From NCBI GenBank assembly GCA_049515655.1, contig JBEKTW010000012.1, forward strand, positions 1 through 64,000: 64,000 nucleotides of DNA. Reading direction: 5' to 3'. The first letter of the stretch is position 1. Every line of letters begins with the position of its first letter. Made by a program: the position numbers and the translations under genes. The notes under the pieces were generated by a model, which was not told where the DNA came from, ran no database searches, and saw only the letters and a program-made list of their open reading frames with translations. The DNA is from JBEKTW01 sp049515655. GTDB taxonomy: Bacteria > Bacteroidota > Ignavibacteria > UBA10030 > SZUA-254. Below, one piece after another: positions 44,614 to 52,151 of this stretch.

Positions 44614-45846
44614 TCAGGTGAATTTCAGCCGCCTGACTGCCTCGAGCGTCGGCTCGATCACCGTGCCTGCACCCGCAACTTTCATCGCGCTTGCGATATC
44701 TTTCAAGCCGTTGCCGGTCAGCACGCACACGACTGTCTCATCCGATTTGACGAGACCGCCTTTGACTGCCTTTTTTAATCCCGCGTACGCGGCCGAGGCC
44801 GCAGGTTCGGAGAAAATCGCTTCGCCGCGCGCGAGTTCCGGAATCGCCGCGAGAATCTCATCGTCGCTCACTGTAAGGTATGCCCCCCCGGTTTCGCGCA
44901 CGGCACGCACAGCACGCACACCGTCGCGCGGCATATCCGCGCTGATAGAATCCGCAACGGTTTGCGCATTGACGGCAGTGATCTTTTCTGTTCCGGCTTT
45001 CCACGCGTTGTAACAGGCGGCCGAGCCTTCCGCTTGAATGCCCATGAGTTTCGGCATCCTGTCAATCCAGCCCAGGGCGAGCAAATCACGCAAGCCCTTC
45101 CACAAACCGCTGATGATATTACCGTCGCCGACCGAAACGAAAATGGAGTCGGGCGTTTTCCAGCCTAGTTGTTCACACATCTCAATGGACGCGGTCTTCT
45201 TTCCTTCCACCGTATACGGGTTGAATGCAGTATTGCGGCAATACCAGCCGAATTCTTTCGAGACCTCCAGGCACAGGTCAAAGGCCTGGTCGTACGTACC
45301 TTTGACAAGGATGATGCGCGCACCGAAAATCAGCAGTTGGGCAATTTTCGCCTTCGGGGCCGTCTGGGGGACAAAAATCACCGCGGGCATTTTCGCAGCA
45401 GCGGCGAGACCTGCGAGCGCGGCGCCCGCATTACCGGTGCTTGCGGTTGTGATGACTTCAACACCCAGCTCACGCGCCTTTGCTACAACGACTGCGCTCG
45501 CACGGTCCTTAAACGACGCGGTCGGATTGCGACCGTCGTCCTTGAGATACAGATGGCGCAATCCCAATCGTGGACCAAGAGTCGTCGAACGATAGAGCGG
45601 CGTCCAACCGACGTGAATCGGCGGCGCGGATGTGCGTGCATCGTCGAGCGGCAGAAGCGCCGAGTATCGCCAGATGGAGTAGTCGCGCGAATCGGAGATC
45701 GCACGCGGAGAAGTTGATTCGTTGATTCGTTTGTAATTGAAAATCGTATCGAGGATACCATCAGACCCATGGTTGGGACAAACATAACGCGTGGTCCGGG
45801 GGTCGTACTCCGAGCCACATAGGGTACATTTGAAATGATAGTTCAT
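44614..45846 (-). CDS. thrC: Threonine-synthase-like fold-type-II PLP enzyme
   Basis: Start set at ATG 45846 (410 residues), with AAGGTGG upstream and no overlap with carbamate kinase. It starts with a zinc-ribbon-like C-x2-C and C-x2-H pair, as in many bacterial/archaeal threonine synthases, then the PLP motif N-P-T-A-S-F-K113-D-R and the phosphate loop S-T-G-N-A-G. Known: O-phosphohomoserine to threonine. Context is catabolic, so it may instead be a deaminating lyase replacing YgeX (diaminopropionate ammonia-lyase); sequence alone does not decide. Confidence 0.8.
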   Translation of the reverse strand: MNYHFKCTLCGSEYDPRTTRYVCPNHGSDGILDTIFNYKRINESTSPRAISDSRDYSIWRYSALLPLDDARTSAPPIHVGWTPLYRSTTLGPRLGLRHLYLKDDGRNPTASFKDRASAVVVAKARELGVEVITTASTGNAGAALAGLAAAAKMPAVIFVPQTAPKAKIAQLLIFGARIILVKGTYDQAFDLCLEVSKEFGWYCRNTAFNPYTVEGKKTASIEMCEQLGWKTPDSIFVSVGDGNIISGLWKGLRDLLALGWIDRMPKLMGIQAEGSAACYNAWKAGTEKITAVNAQTVADSISADMPRDGVRAVRAVRETGGAYLTVSDDEILAAIPELARGEAIFSEPAASAAYAGLKKAVKGGLVKSDETVVCVLTGNGLKDIASAMKVAGAGTVIEPTLEAVRRLKFT

Positions 45847-45871
45847 ATGGAGACAACCACCTTCGAGATCA

Positions 45872-46888
45872 TTACCGTGTGATGTGCGTTCCGGTTTCAC
45901 CGCGCAAGGCGCGCCCGATGTTTTCGGGATTCGTGATTATCGCGTGCTTGCCGCCGGCTTCGAGGAACCAGATGATCGCTTCAATCTTGGGAGCCATAGA
46001 ACCTCTGGCAAAATGCGTGCCTTCCGCAAGATACCGTTTCGCCTCTGCTAGCGTTATCTTATCGAGCCATTGCTGATTCGGTTTGCCAAAATTAATTGCC
46101 ACTTTCTCGACCGCCGTCGCAATCAGAAATAAATCGGCTTTGACTTTACTCGCGAGAAGACTGCTTGCAAAGTCCTTGTCGATAACTGCCGCGGTGCCCC
46201 GATACTCGCCATCGCCGACATCAATAACCGGTATCCCGCCGCCGCCAACCGTGATGACAATGATGCCCTGGTTCAGAACGGCTTCGATGGTTGACAGCTC
46301 GACGATTTCTGCGGGCATAGGTGACGGAACCACGCGCCGCCAGCCGCGACCCGCATCTTCGACGACGCTCCAGTCCATTTCAGTTTTACGCCGCATCGCT
46401 TCAGCTTGATCCATGAATCCGCCGATGGGCTTCGATGGATGCTGGAAAGCCGGGTCCTTTTGATCTACCAGCACCTGCGTGATAATCGTCGCACATTGTT
46501 TCTTAATACCGCGATGATACAACTCGTTCTGCAGCGCTTGCTGCAATTCGTACCCGATCGCGCCCTGCGTATCCGCGCCGCATACATCAAGAGGAACTTC
46601 GTGCATTCCTTCGACTTTGGCGGCTATTTCGGAGCGGCGCAGGATGAAACCGACCTGCGGTCCATTGCCATGCCCGATTGCAACATCCCAACGTTGCTCG
46701 ATCATATCGGCGACATGATGTGCAGTTTCGCGTAATGCGCTTTCCTGATCTTCGACCGACTGGTGCTTTGTATCTTTGATGAGCGAGTTGCCGCCAATGG
46801 CGATCACCGCGAGTTTGCGTTTGGGAACGCCGGGCCTTCTCCTGACAATTTTCCTCACCCTCTTCATTGTCTTCTTTTTCTTTGCCAT
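45872..46888 (-). CDS. arcC: Carbamate kinase with basic N-terminal extension
   Basis: Start set at ATG 46888 (338 residues) with AAGGA about 9 bases upstream. After about 26 residues very rich in Lys/Arg, the kinase begins with V-I-A-I-G-G-N-S-L and continues with the family motifs G-H-G-N-G-P-Q-V-G and T-V-G-G-G-G-I-P-V. Known: carbamoyl phosphate + ADP gives ATP + carbamate. It sits between the PLP enzyme and the YgeW-like carbamoyltransferase, as expected for energy recovery. The basic extension is unusual for the family. Confidence 0.92.
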   Translation of the reverse strand: MAKKKKTMKRVRKIVRRRPGVPKRKLAVIAIGGNSLIKDTKHQSVEDQESALRETAHHVADMIEQRWDVAIGHGNGPQVGFILRRSEIAAKVEGMHEVPLDVCGADTQGAIGYELQQALQNELYHRGIKKQCATIITQVLVDQKDPAFQHPSKPIGGFMDQAEAMRRKTEMDWSVVEDAGRGWRRVVPSPMPAEIVELSTIEAVLNQGIIVITVGGGGIPVIDVGDGEYRGTAAVIDKDFASSLLASKVKADLFLIATAVEKVAINFGKPNQQWLDKITLAEAKRYLAEGTHFARGSMAPKIEAIIWFLEAGGKHAIITNPENIGRALRGETGTHITR

Positions 46889-46918
46889 GATTATTGTCCT
46901 TTTTTTGCCTTCGATAAC

Positions 46919-47006
46919 CAGGTAACTACTCAACCAATCAACGATCCAACTACCCAACTATTCAACTACTCAACGATCCAACCACTCAACTATTCAACTA
47001 TCGCAC
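46919..47006. repeat. CAACTA-type degenerate array A
   Basis: About nine units of 9-10 bases on the pattern CAACTA(C/T)(C/T) or CAACGATC on the plus strand. It fills the gap between the carbamate kinase start and the ygeW stop. Same unit as arrays B and C near 48 kb. Confidence 0.7.
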
Positions 47007-47009
47007 TAT

Positions 47010-47990
47010 TTAACCCATCGTCAATGCCATCGCCGCTTTCTGGGCGTGCATCCGATTTTCAGCTTCATCGTACACAACCGAGTTGGGTCCATCCATTACG
47101 CCGTCGGTCACTTCGATGTTGCGGTCGGCGGGAAGCGGATGCATGTAAATTGCATCGGGTTTTGCCAGCTTTAGCCGTCGCTCGTCCATAATCCACGACG
47201 AGTATTTGCCGATGATTTTTGCGCCTTCTTTTTCGTCCGCCGTGTGGACCATCGCGCCCCACGACTTAGCGTAGACGACGTCGGCGCCCTTCATCGCGGC
47301 ATCCATATCGTTAACCACCTCGAAGCCTGCGCCAAATTTCTTCGCTTGCTCACGCGCTTGATCCATGATCTCCGGCATCAGTTTAAATTCCGGAGGATGC
47401 GCAAGGACGACATCCATTCCAAAGCGCGGCATTTGCAGGATGAGTGATTGCGGTACCGACATCGGTTTCTGGTACGAGGAGGCGTATGCCCATGACACGA
47501 CGATCTTCTTGCGGCGCAGATCGCGTCCCTTCTTTTCGACAATCGTCATCAGGTCGGCGAGTATCTGGTACGGGTGATAGACGTCGCACTGCATATTCAG
47601 GACCGGCACCCGCGAGTGTTTTGCAACTTCATTGATGTATTTGTTGCCGACGCCCCAGTCCACATGGCGGATGGCGATGCCGTCGAAATACCGGCCAAAA
47701 ATTTCTCCGATTTCCTTCGGCGTGTCGCCGTGCGCAATCTGCGTCGACCGCGACTCGATGAATGCCGCGTGCCCGCCGAGTTGTGCCATCCCTGCTTCAA
47801 AGGAACCGCGCGTACGCGTGCTGGAGAAAAAGAATAGCATGGCGAGGACTTTATCGCGCAGCACTGCCTGCGATTCATTCAACGCGCGTTTGCGTTTTAA
47901 ATCAAAAGCAACGTCGAGGACAGTTTCAACTTCTTCTTTGCTGAAATCGAGATCGCCGATTAAATCACGGCCATGTAGGTATGTTTGCAT
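47010..47990 (-). CDS. ygeW: YgeW-family carbamoyltransferase
   Basis: 326 residues. Carbamoyl-phosphate motif S57-T-R-T-R61, then H-P-Y-Q-I-L-A-D-L and a K-P-M-S-V-P-Q-S loop like that of knotted transcarbamylases and YgeW. Near the C-terminus H-P-L-P-A-D-R is the usual substrate loop. Known: YgeW sits in the E. coli and gut-anaerobe purine degradation cluster; it has been proposed to phosphorolyse a ureido intermediate to carbamoyl phosphate. Carbamate kinase lies directly downstream. Confidence 0.85.
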   Translation of the reverse strand: MQTYLHGRDLIGDLDFSKEEVETVLDVAFDLKRKRALNESQAVLRDKVLAMLFFFSSTRTRGSFEAGMAQLGGHAAFIESRSTQIAHGDTPKEIGEIFGRYFDGIAIRHVDWGVGNKYINEVAKHSRVPVLNMQCDVYHPYQILADLMTIVEKKGRDLRRKKIVVSWAYASSYQKPMSVPQSLILQMPRFGMDVVLAHPPEFKLMPEIMDQAREQAKKFGAGFEVVNDMDAAMKGADVVYAKSWGAMVHTADEKEGAKIIGKYSSWIMDERRLKLAKPDAIYMHPLPADRNIEVTDGVMDGPNSVVYDEAENRMHAQKAAMALTMG

Positions 47991-48003
47991 GGGTTCTTCT
48001 TTC

Positions 48004-48110
48004 GTTTGATAGTTCGATAGTTAAATAGTTCAATAGTTAGATAGTTGGATAGTTCAATAGTTCGATAGTTGGATCGTTCAGTCGTTTGGTGGTTTCTTCG
48101 TTGGATCGTC
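48004..48110. repeat. TAGTTG-type degenerate array B (inverse of array C)
   Basis: More than ten units such as GATAGTTCGATAGTT run along the plus strand. The right part overlaps the 3' end of the four-helix-bundle gene and encodes its polar tail. Orientation is opposite to arrays A and C. Confidence 0.75.
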
Positions 48111-48500
48111 GGAGCGTTGTTTGTTCGATGCTGAGCCGTGTTCGCGAAGATACGCGATGAATGCATTCATGAGTTGTTTCGCTTCAGTTGCCAAATTGTA
48201 AACGGCATCCATTTGTTCTTGCGTGACGTACTTGCGATCAAGCGCGAGGTTCAATTCAGACTGTACTTCGCTGGCTGAGCGGCGCGCAATCTTTAGAAAC
48301 CGGATGAATTCCGGATTATAGCCAGAATCGAAGCCCTCTGCTATATTGTGCATCACTGATCCTGCCGCCGCCTGAATCTGATCCCGTAGCCTAAAGTCTT
48401 TCGCAAATCGTGTTCCTTCAGTGAGATCATAGATCGCGTTTGCCAATTTCCGCGCCTTATGCCAACACTCTAGATCTTCAAAGTGTCTGATTGTCCCCAT
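48078..48500 (-). CDS. Four-helix-bundle protein (S23/IVP-like), copy 1
   Basis: Start set at ATG 48500 (140 residues), preceded by GGGGAGGA. The family signature is complete: F-E-D-L-E-C-W near the start, then L-R-D-Q-I-Q-A-A-A-G-S and the N-I-A-E-G motif, then four amphipathic helices. The last 16 residues are polar and encoded by the repeat array. Known: relatives are encoded in 23S rRNA intervening sequences, and the DGR factor Avd has a similar fold; the function of stand-alone copies is unclear. Confidence 0.88.
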   Translation of the reverse strand: MGTIRHFEDLECWHKARKLANAIYDLTEGTRFAKDFRLRDQIQAAAGSVMHNIAEGFDSGYNPEFIRFLKIARRSASEVQSELNLALDRKYVTQEQMDAVYNLATEAKQLMNAFIAYLREHGSASNKQRSDDPTKKPPND

Positions 48501-48517
48501 AAAAATCCTCCCCAACT

Positions 48518-48672
48518 GTCGAACAATTGAACGACCAAACGATCCAACGATTCAACAACCGAACAATCCAACTACCCAACTACTTAACTACGCAACCACA
48601 CAACTGTACGTTATTCAACGCCCGAACGATCTAACGACCCAACTATTTAACTACTCAACTACGTAACTGTAA
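48518..48672. repeat. CAACTA-type degenerate array C
   Basis: About sixteen units such as CCAACTACCCAACTACTT on the plus strand, running from the ribosome site of the four-helix-bundle gene to the stop codon of the next carbamoyltransferase. It is complementary in order and orientation to parts of array B, so B and C can pair around the small gene. Confidence 0.75.
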
Positions 48673-48673
48673 G

Positions 48674-49654
48674 TTATTCAACAGCACCCAAAACGAGCGA
48701 GATCAACCCCATTTTCAGGACGACGCCGTAGAATGCTTCCTGCCAGTAGCGCGCCCAGCGGGTAATGTCGACGTCCGGAGGAATCTCATCCATGCGTGGA
48801 AGCGAGTGGAGTAATATCATATCACTCTTTGCCTTGCTCATCAATAGCTCGCGCGTGATCTTGAAATTCGCCGGCGTGAGCGGTCGATCCTTCGTGGCTT
48901 CCTGTCGCGACTGCGAATAATCGGCCTGGATCACCGGCTCGACCAGAATCACATCGGCGTTCGCGATCGCCTGCTCGACGTGCTCCGCTTCGCTAAAGTT
49001 AAGTCCGTACTTCTTGAAATCCGCCTTGTATTCTTCCGGCATTCGCATGTCGGGCGAGTTTGGGAAAAGCGCATTCGGGGCCGGGCCGACGAAAGTGATG
49101 GGACAATCGAATTGTGTAAGCGCATATCCGAGCGAGTGCATCGTGCGCATTCGCATGTCCCCAACGGCAAGCCAGCGCAGACCGTCAATGCGTCCGCGTT
49201 CGCGGAGGACCGTATAGAGGTCGGTGAGAATCTGGGTCGGGTGTTCGCCCCAGCCGTCACCGCCGTTGATGATCGGTACAGACGACCATTTCGCGGCCTC
49301 GTGCGGCGCCCCTTTCTGAAAATGGCGCATTGCAATCACGTCACCGTAGAACTCGAGCATCTTCACGGTGTCTTTGATGCTCTCCTGATAGTAATCGCCG
49401 GCGCGCGTCATTTTGGCGTCGGCAAAACCAGTAACGTGTCCGCCGAGGCGGTGCATGGCGGCTTCGTGGGAAAGACGCGTGCGCGTGCTGGGCTGATAGA
49501 ACGCAGTCACGAGCGTCTTACCCTTGAGCATATCACTGTTCTGGCGATTGCGGGCGATCGGCTCCAGACGTTCCGCAATTTCAAACACGCGGAGGAACTC
49601 GCTTCGTTCAAATTCTTTAAGCGACAGAATGTCGCGACCGATGAAACTACGCAT
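48674..49654 (-). CDS. Aspartate-carbamoyltransferase-like enzyme
   Basis: 326 residues. Q-P-S56-T-R-T-R60 binds carbamoyl phosphate, and G-E-H-P-T-Q holds the second phosphate/carbonyl contact. The substrate loop reads H-S-L-P-R, where aspartate carbamoyltransferases have H-P-L-P-R. Known family: carbamoyl transfer to an amino group. Since the cluster also holds YgeW and carbamate kinase and no pyrimidine-synthesis genes, a catabolic role on a ureido acid is more likely than pyrB, but this is inference. Confidence 0.75.
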   Translation of the reverse strand: MRSFIGRDILSLKEFERSEFLRVFEIAERLEPIARNRQNSDMLKGKTLVTAFYQPSTRTRLSHEAAMHRLGGHVTGFADAKMTRAGDYYQESIKDTVKMLEFYGDVIAMRHFQKGAPHEAAKWSSVPIINGGDGWGEHPTQILTDLYTVLRERGRIDGLRWLAVGDMRMRTMHSLGYALTQFDCPITFVGPAPNALFPNSPDMRMPEEYKADFKKYGLNFSEAEHVEQAIANADVILVEPVIQADYSQSRQEATKDRPLTPANFKITRELLMSKAKSDMILLHSLPRMDEIPPDVDITRWARYWQEAFYGVVLKMGLISLVLGAVE

Positions 49655-49734
49655 TGTGAAATTCTCCTTTTGTTTTGATGATTACCATTTTCAAACACTC
49701 TACTCAGGCTCTTGGCTGTTAGCCCTTGGATTAC

Positions 49735-50286
49735 TTACACAATTTCCGACAACAATTCCTTCCTTGGCTGCGGGATAACGACCTTATTGACGAGAAGTCC
49801 TTTCTCCGCAACGATCGCCGCACCCGCGTCGACTGCCGATTGGACGGCGGCGACTTCGCCCGTCAGCGTGAGAAAGGCCTTTCCCCCCAGCGCCATGGCA
49901 AGCCGGATTTCGATCAATTGCACGCGCGCGGCCTTGACGGCGGCGTCGGCGGCTTCGATGAGCGCTGCCACGGAAAATGACTCCACAATCCCCAATGCTT
50001 CGAGCAGGTCGACTTTACTCGTGCCGCCGATTGCGGGAAAAACCGCGGCGTGCACATTCGGGATGACGAACGTGTCAATCACCGAACCCTGTGCAGCGAC
50101 GCATCCCGCTTCGACACTCGAGGTCACTGCGGCGACATCTCCCCCGACAAGCACCATGTACTTGCCCGAGCAGATTGTCCGCGAAAGGATGATTTCCACT
50201 TCCGCTGCTTTGAGCATTGCATCGGCGGCCTGGTAACCCGCCGCAATGCTCGTGAGTTCGATGAGGCCGATGGAGGTCTTAGTCAT
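49735..50286 (-). CDS. Bacterial microcompartment shell protein, PduT-like tandem BMC domain
   Basis: 183 residues made of two BMC domains (about 1-90 and 94-183). Both open with the (I/V)-G-(L/I)-(I/V)-E pattern (I6-G-L-I-E10 in the first, G-I-V-E-S in the second). S-R-T-I-C39-S-G-K matches the PduT loop whose Cys (C38 in PduT) binds a [4Fe-4S] cluster at the trimer axis, and P-N-V-H-A follows. Known: PduT-type shell trimers pass electrons through the shell. A PduS-like gene lies close upstream. No BMC-H or pentamer gene is in the window. Confidence 0.93.
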   Translation of the reverse strand: MTKTSIGLIELTSIAAGYQAADAMLKAAEVEIILSRTICSGKYMVLVGGDVAAVTSSVEAGCVAAQGSVIDTFVIPNVHAAVFPAIGGTSKVDLLEALGIVESFSVAALIEAADAAVKAARVQLIEIRLAMALGGKAFLTLTGEVAAVQSAVDAGAAIVAEKGLLVNKVVIPQPRKELLSEIV

Positions 50287-50311
50287 AAAAACGTTCCATG
50301 ATTGACGATGG

Positions 50312-50350
50312 ATGATTGATGTCGGCCTTTAGCCCTTGGCTTCTGGCCTT
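50312..50350. repeat. TTGGC-type degenerate array, left of four-helix copy 2
   Basis: Units such as CCCTTGGCTTCTGGCCTTTGG on the plus strand directly after the stop of the four-helix-bundle gene. The matching inverse array lies at 50718-50750. A short array of the same unit lies at 49703-49726, next to the PduT-like stop. Confidence 0.6.
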
Positions 50351-50356
50351 TGGCAT

Positions 50357-50713
50357 TTAACTCTTAGAGATTTTCGATATCAGGGCGTTCGTCATCTTTT
50401 GCTCTGACGTCAGTAATCCTGCAACTTTTTCCACTTTCTCGGCTGGGACAAGACAGAGCTCTTGAAGAATCTGTATTTGAGTCTCAAGTTCAAACGCAGA
50501 GCCCATTGATAGCTCCAAGAATCTTTTGAATTCAATCTCACTATTTCTGCTACAGCCTTCTGCGATATTGGACGGAATTGAAACTGCGGCCCTGCACATT
50601 TGAGCCTTCAATCCGTACTGTTCTTCTTTCGGAAGTAATTTCGCAAGATCATACACTTGCTTCACAATCTCAATTCCATCCCTCCAAATAGTCAATTTTC
50701 TGAAGTCTCTCAT
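50357..50713 (-). CDS. Four-helix-bundle protein (S23/IVP-like), copy 2
   Basis: Start set at ATG 50713 (118 residues) with GGGAGG 7 bases upstream. It begins R-D-F-R-K-L-T-I-W, then L-K-A-Q-M-C-R-A-A-V-S-I-P-S-N-I-A-E-G and the usual F-L-x-x-S-x-G-S-x-x-E-L. Complete and apparently intact. It sits between the PduT-like and PduS-like genes, which are normally adjacent, so it looks like an insertion into the microcompartment gene pair. Confidence 0.9.
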   Translation of the reverse strand: MRDFRKLTIWRDGIEIVKQVYDLAKLLPKEEQYGLKAQMCRAAVSIPSNIAEGCSRNSEIEFKRFLELSMGSAFELETQIQILQELCLVPAEKVEKVAGLLTSEQKMTNALISKISKS

Positions 50714-50717
50714 CTTG

Positions 50718-50750
50718 CCTCCCAAAAGCCAAGAGCCAATGGCTAATAGC
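50718..50750. repeat. GCCAA-type degenerate array, right of four-helix copy 2
   Basis: AAGCCAAGAGCCAATGGCTAA and following bases are the inverse of the array at 50312-50350. It overlaps the last codons and stop (TAG, 50743) of the PduS-like gene, so the repeat supplies that stop codon. Confidence 0.6.
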
Positions 50751-52095
50751 TTTCTATTGTCACACTCTTCCCCACACTCTTCACCACTCCGTCAATACTC
50801 GCATGCACTCTCGCCCCGAGTTTTCCTTCGGGAATTTCTCCGATGCACTGGCCTTTCACGACCATGTCGCCGGGGCGGACGATCGCGAGCGCCGGAAATC
50901 CCATGTGCTGGGAGAGCGGAATCTCGACCTTCGACACCGTGATGTGCTTTTTGATGAACTCCGAGGGATGGTCGTAGTCGGTCACACCGAGACGTTTCAC
51001 GAGTTGCCTCAGCGGCGTTCGCCTCCCCTCATACATGGGATGAGGTTGAACGTCCATATTCCCCGACCATTTGATTCCCTGTTCCTTCAAATCGTGTTTT
51101 GCCTTGTCGCAAGCTTCTTTGGGAAACAGGCTTTCAGGACACGCGTACAACGTGCAGAGCCCGCACGAGCAGCAGAGCTCTGCGTACTGATTCCAGATAT
51201 TCTCTCCGGTCGTTGTAAACGAGAGACTCCGCATCACTTTGTGCGGCTGGATGTCGTAGCCGAGGAGGTAGCGCGGACACAATTCCGTGCAGTACGTGCA
51301 CTGGTCACATGCTGATTTCCCTATCCGGTGCATCGATTTTTCCGGTTGACGCTTCCGCTGCACAAGAGTATGCTCAATCGGAAGAACCACCAAACCCGCC
51401 ACCGTCTTTGTGATGGGAAGGTCAAGATTAAACTCCAATCTCCCCATCATGACACCGCCGACGAAGACCGCGAATCCCTTCGAGCCGTCGTAGGAGAACC
51501 CGCCCGCCGCTTCAATCGCTTTCGCGAAACTCATACCGATCGGTGCGAGAAAGGAACCCGGGTTCCTGACGGCGCCTGCGACGGTGAGGAATTTTTCCGT
51601 GACCGGGTGACCTTCCGCCGCACGGACGATATTGTAGAGAGTCTCGACATTGTTGACCACGACGCCGACGTCGAGCGGAATTCCTTTCGGAGGGATCAGG
51701 CGCTTCGTCGCCTCATACACGAGGATGTATTCATCGCCGGATGGATAGAAATCTCCCAACAGATGGAACTTGGGATTATGCTTGGGATTATTGGCATGAT
51801 TGGGATTATTGGAACTTAAGGCCGTGGAGAGTGCGTCGATAGCGAGCTTGTTCTTCTGCTTGATTCCAATGATCCCGGAACCCGCTCCCGTCGATTCCAT
51901 GAGGAGTTGCAATCCCCGGACGACTTCCCCCGGATAATGGAGCATCAGTTCATAGTCCTTATGAATCAACGGCTCGCATTCGGCTCCGTTGGCGATGACG
52001 CACCCGACCTTCGCGGAGGCCTTGACGTGTGCCGGGAATCCGGCTCCGCCCGCGCCGACAACCCCGGCGTTGCGTATTTTCTCTGAAATGCTCAC
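50743..52095 (-). CDS. PduS-like RnfC-type Fe-S flavoprotein
   Basis: 450 residues from GTG 52095. G-A-G-G-A-G-F-P near the N-terminus and the N-G-A-E-C-E-P-L motif mark the RnfC/NuoF-like FMN/NADH region, followed by an SLBB-like segment. Two [4Fe-4S] motifs follow: C263-x2-C266-x2-C269-x3-C273 and a second C-x2-C-x2-C-x4-C. Known: PduS reduces cobalamin or feeds electrons to PduT in the microcompartment. Residues about 93-110 are an Asn/Pro/His-rich insert encoded by a repeat array. Confidence 0.9.
   Translation of the reverse strand: MSISEKIRNAGVVGAGGAGFPAHVKASAKVGCVIANGAECEPLIHKDYELMLHYPGEVVRGLQLLMESTGAGSGIIGIKQKNKLAIDALSTALSSNNPNHANNPKHNPKFHLLGDFYPSGDEYILVYEATKRLIPPKGIPLDVGVVVNNVETLYNIVRAAEGHPVTEKFLTVAGAVRNPGSFLAPIGMSFAKAIEAAGGFSYDGSKGFAVFVGGVMMGRLEFNLDLPITKTVAGLVVLPIEHTLVQRKRQPEKSMHRIGKSACDQCTYCTELCPRYLLGYDIQPHKVMRSLSFTTTGENIWNQYAELCCSCGLCTLYACPESLFPKEACDKAKHDLKEQGIKWSGNMDVQPHPMYEGRRTPLRQLVKRLGVTDYDHPSEFIKKHITVSKVEIPLSQHMGFPALAIVRPGDMVVKGQCIGEIPEGKLGARVHASIDGVVKSVGKSVTIESY
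51768..51817. repeat. GATTGGGATTATTGG array inside the PduS-like gene
   Basis: Five GG(A/G)ATTATTGG-type units of about 10 bases lie inside the coding region and are read through in frame. The unit resembles the GATTGGAAT arrays around the third four-helix-bundle gene. Confidence 0.6.
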
Positions 52096-52151
52096 AGATG
52101 AAGATTCAATTCAGAGGTTAAAATAAGAAACAATGCCGGAAGTTCCAAGAA

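Noticed and set aside
46919..48672. Possible CRISPR array
   Set aside because: Units are only 9-10 bases, degenerate and contiguous; there are no 20-40 base repeats with unique spacers and no cas gene.
48078..50713. Four-helix-bundle genes as the Avd factor of a diversity-generating retroelement
   Set aside because: No reverse transcriptase, template repeat or variable-repeat target was found nearby.
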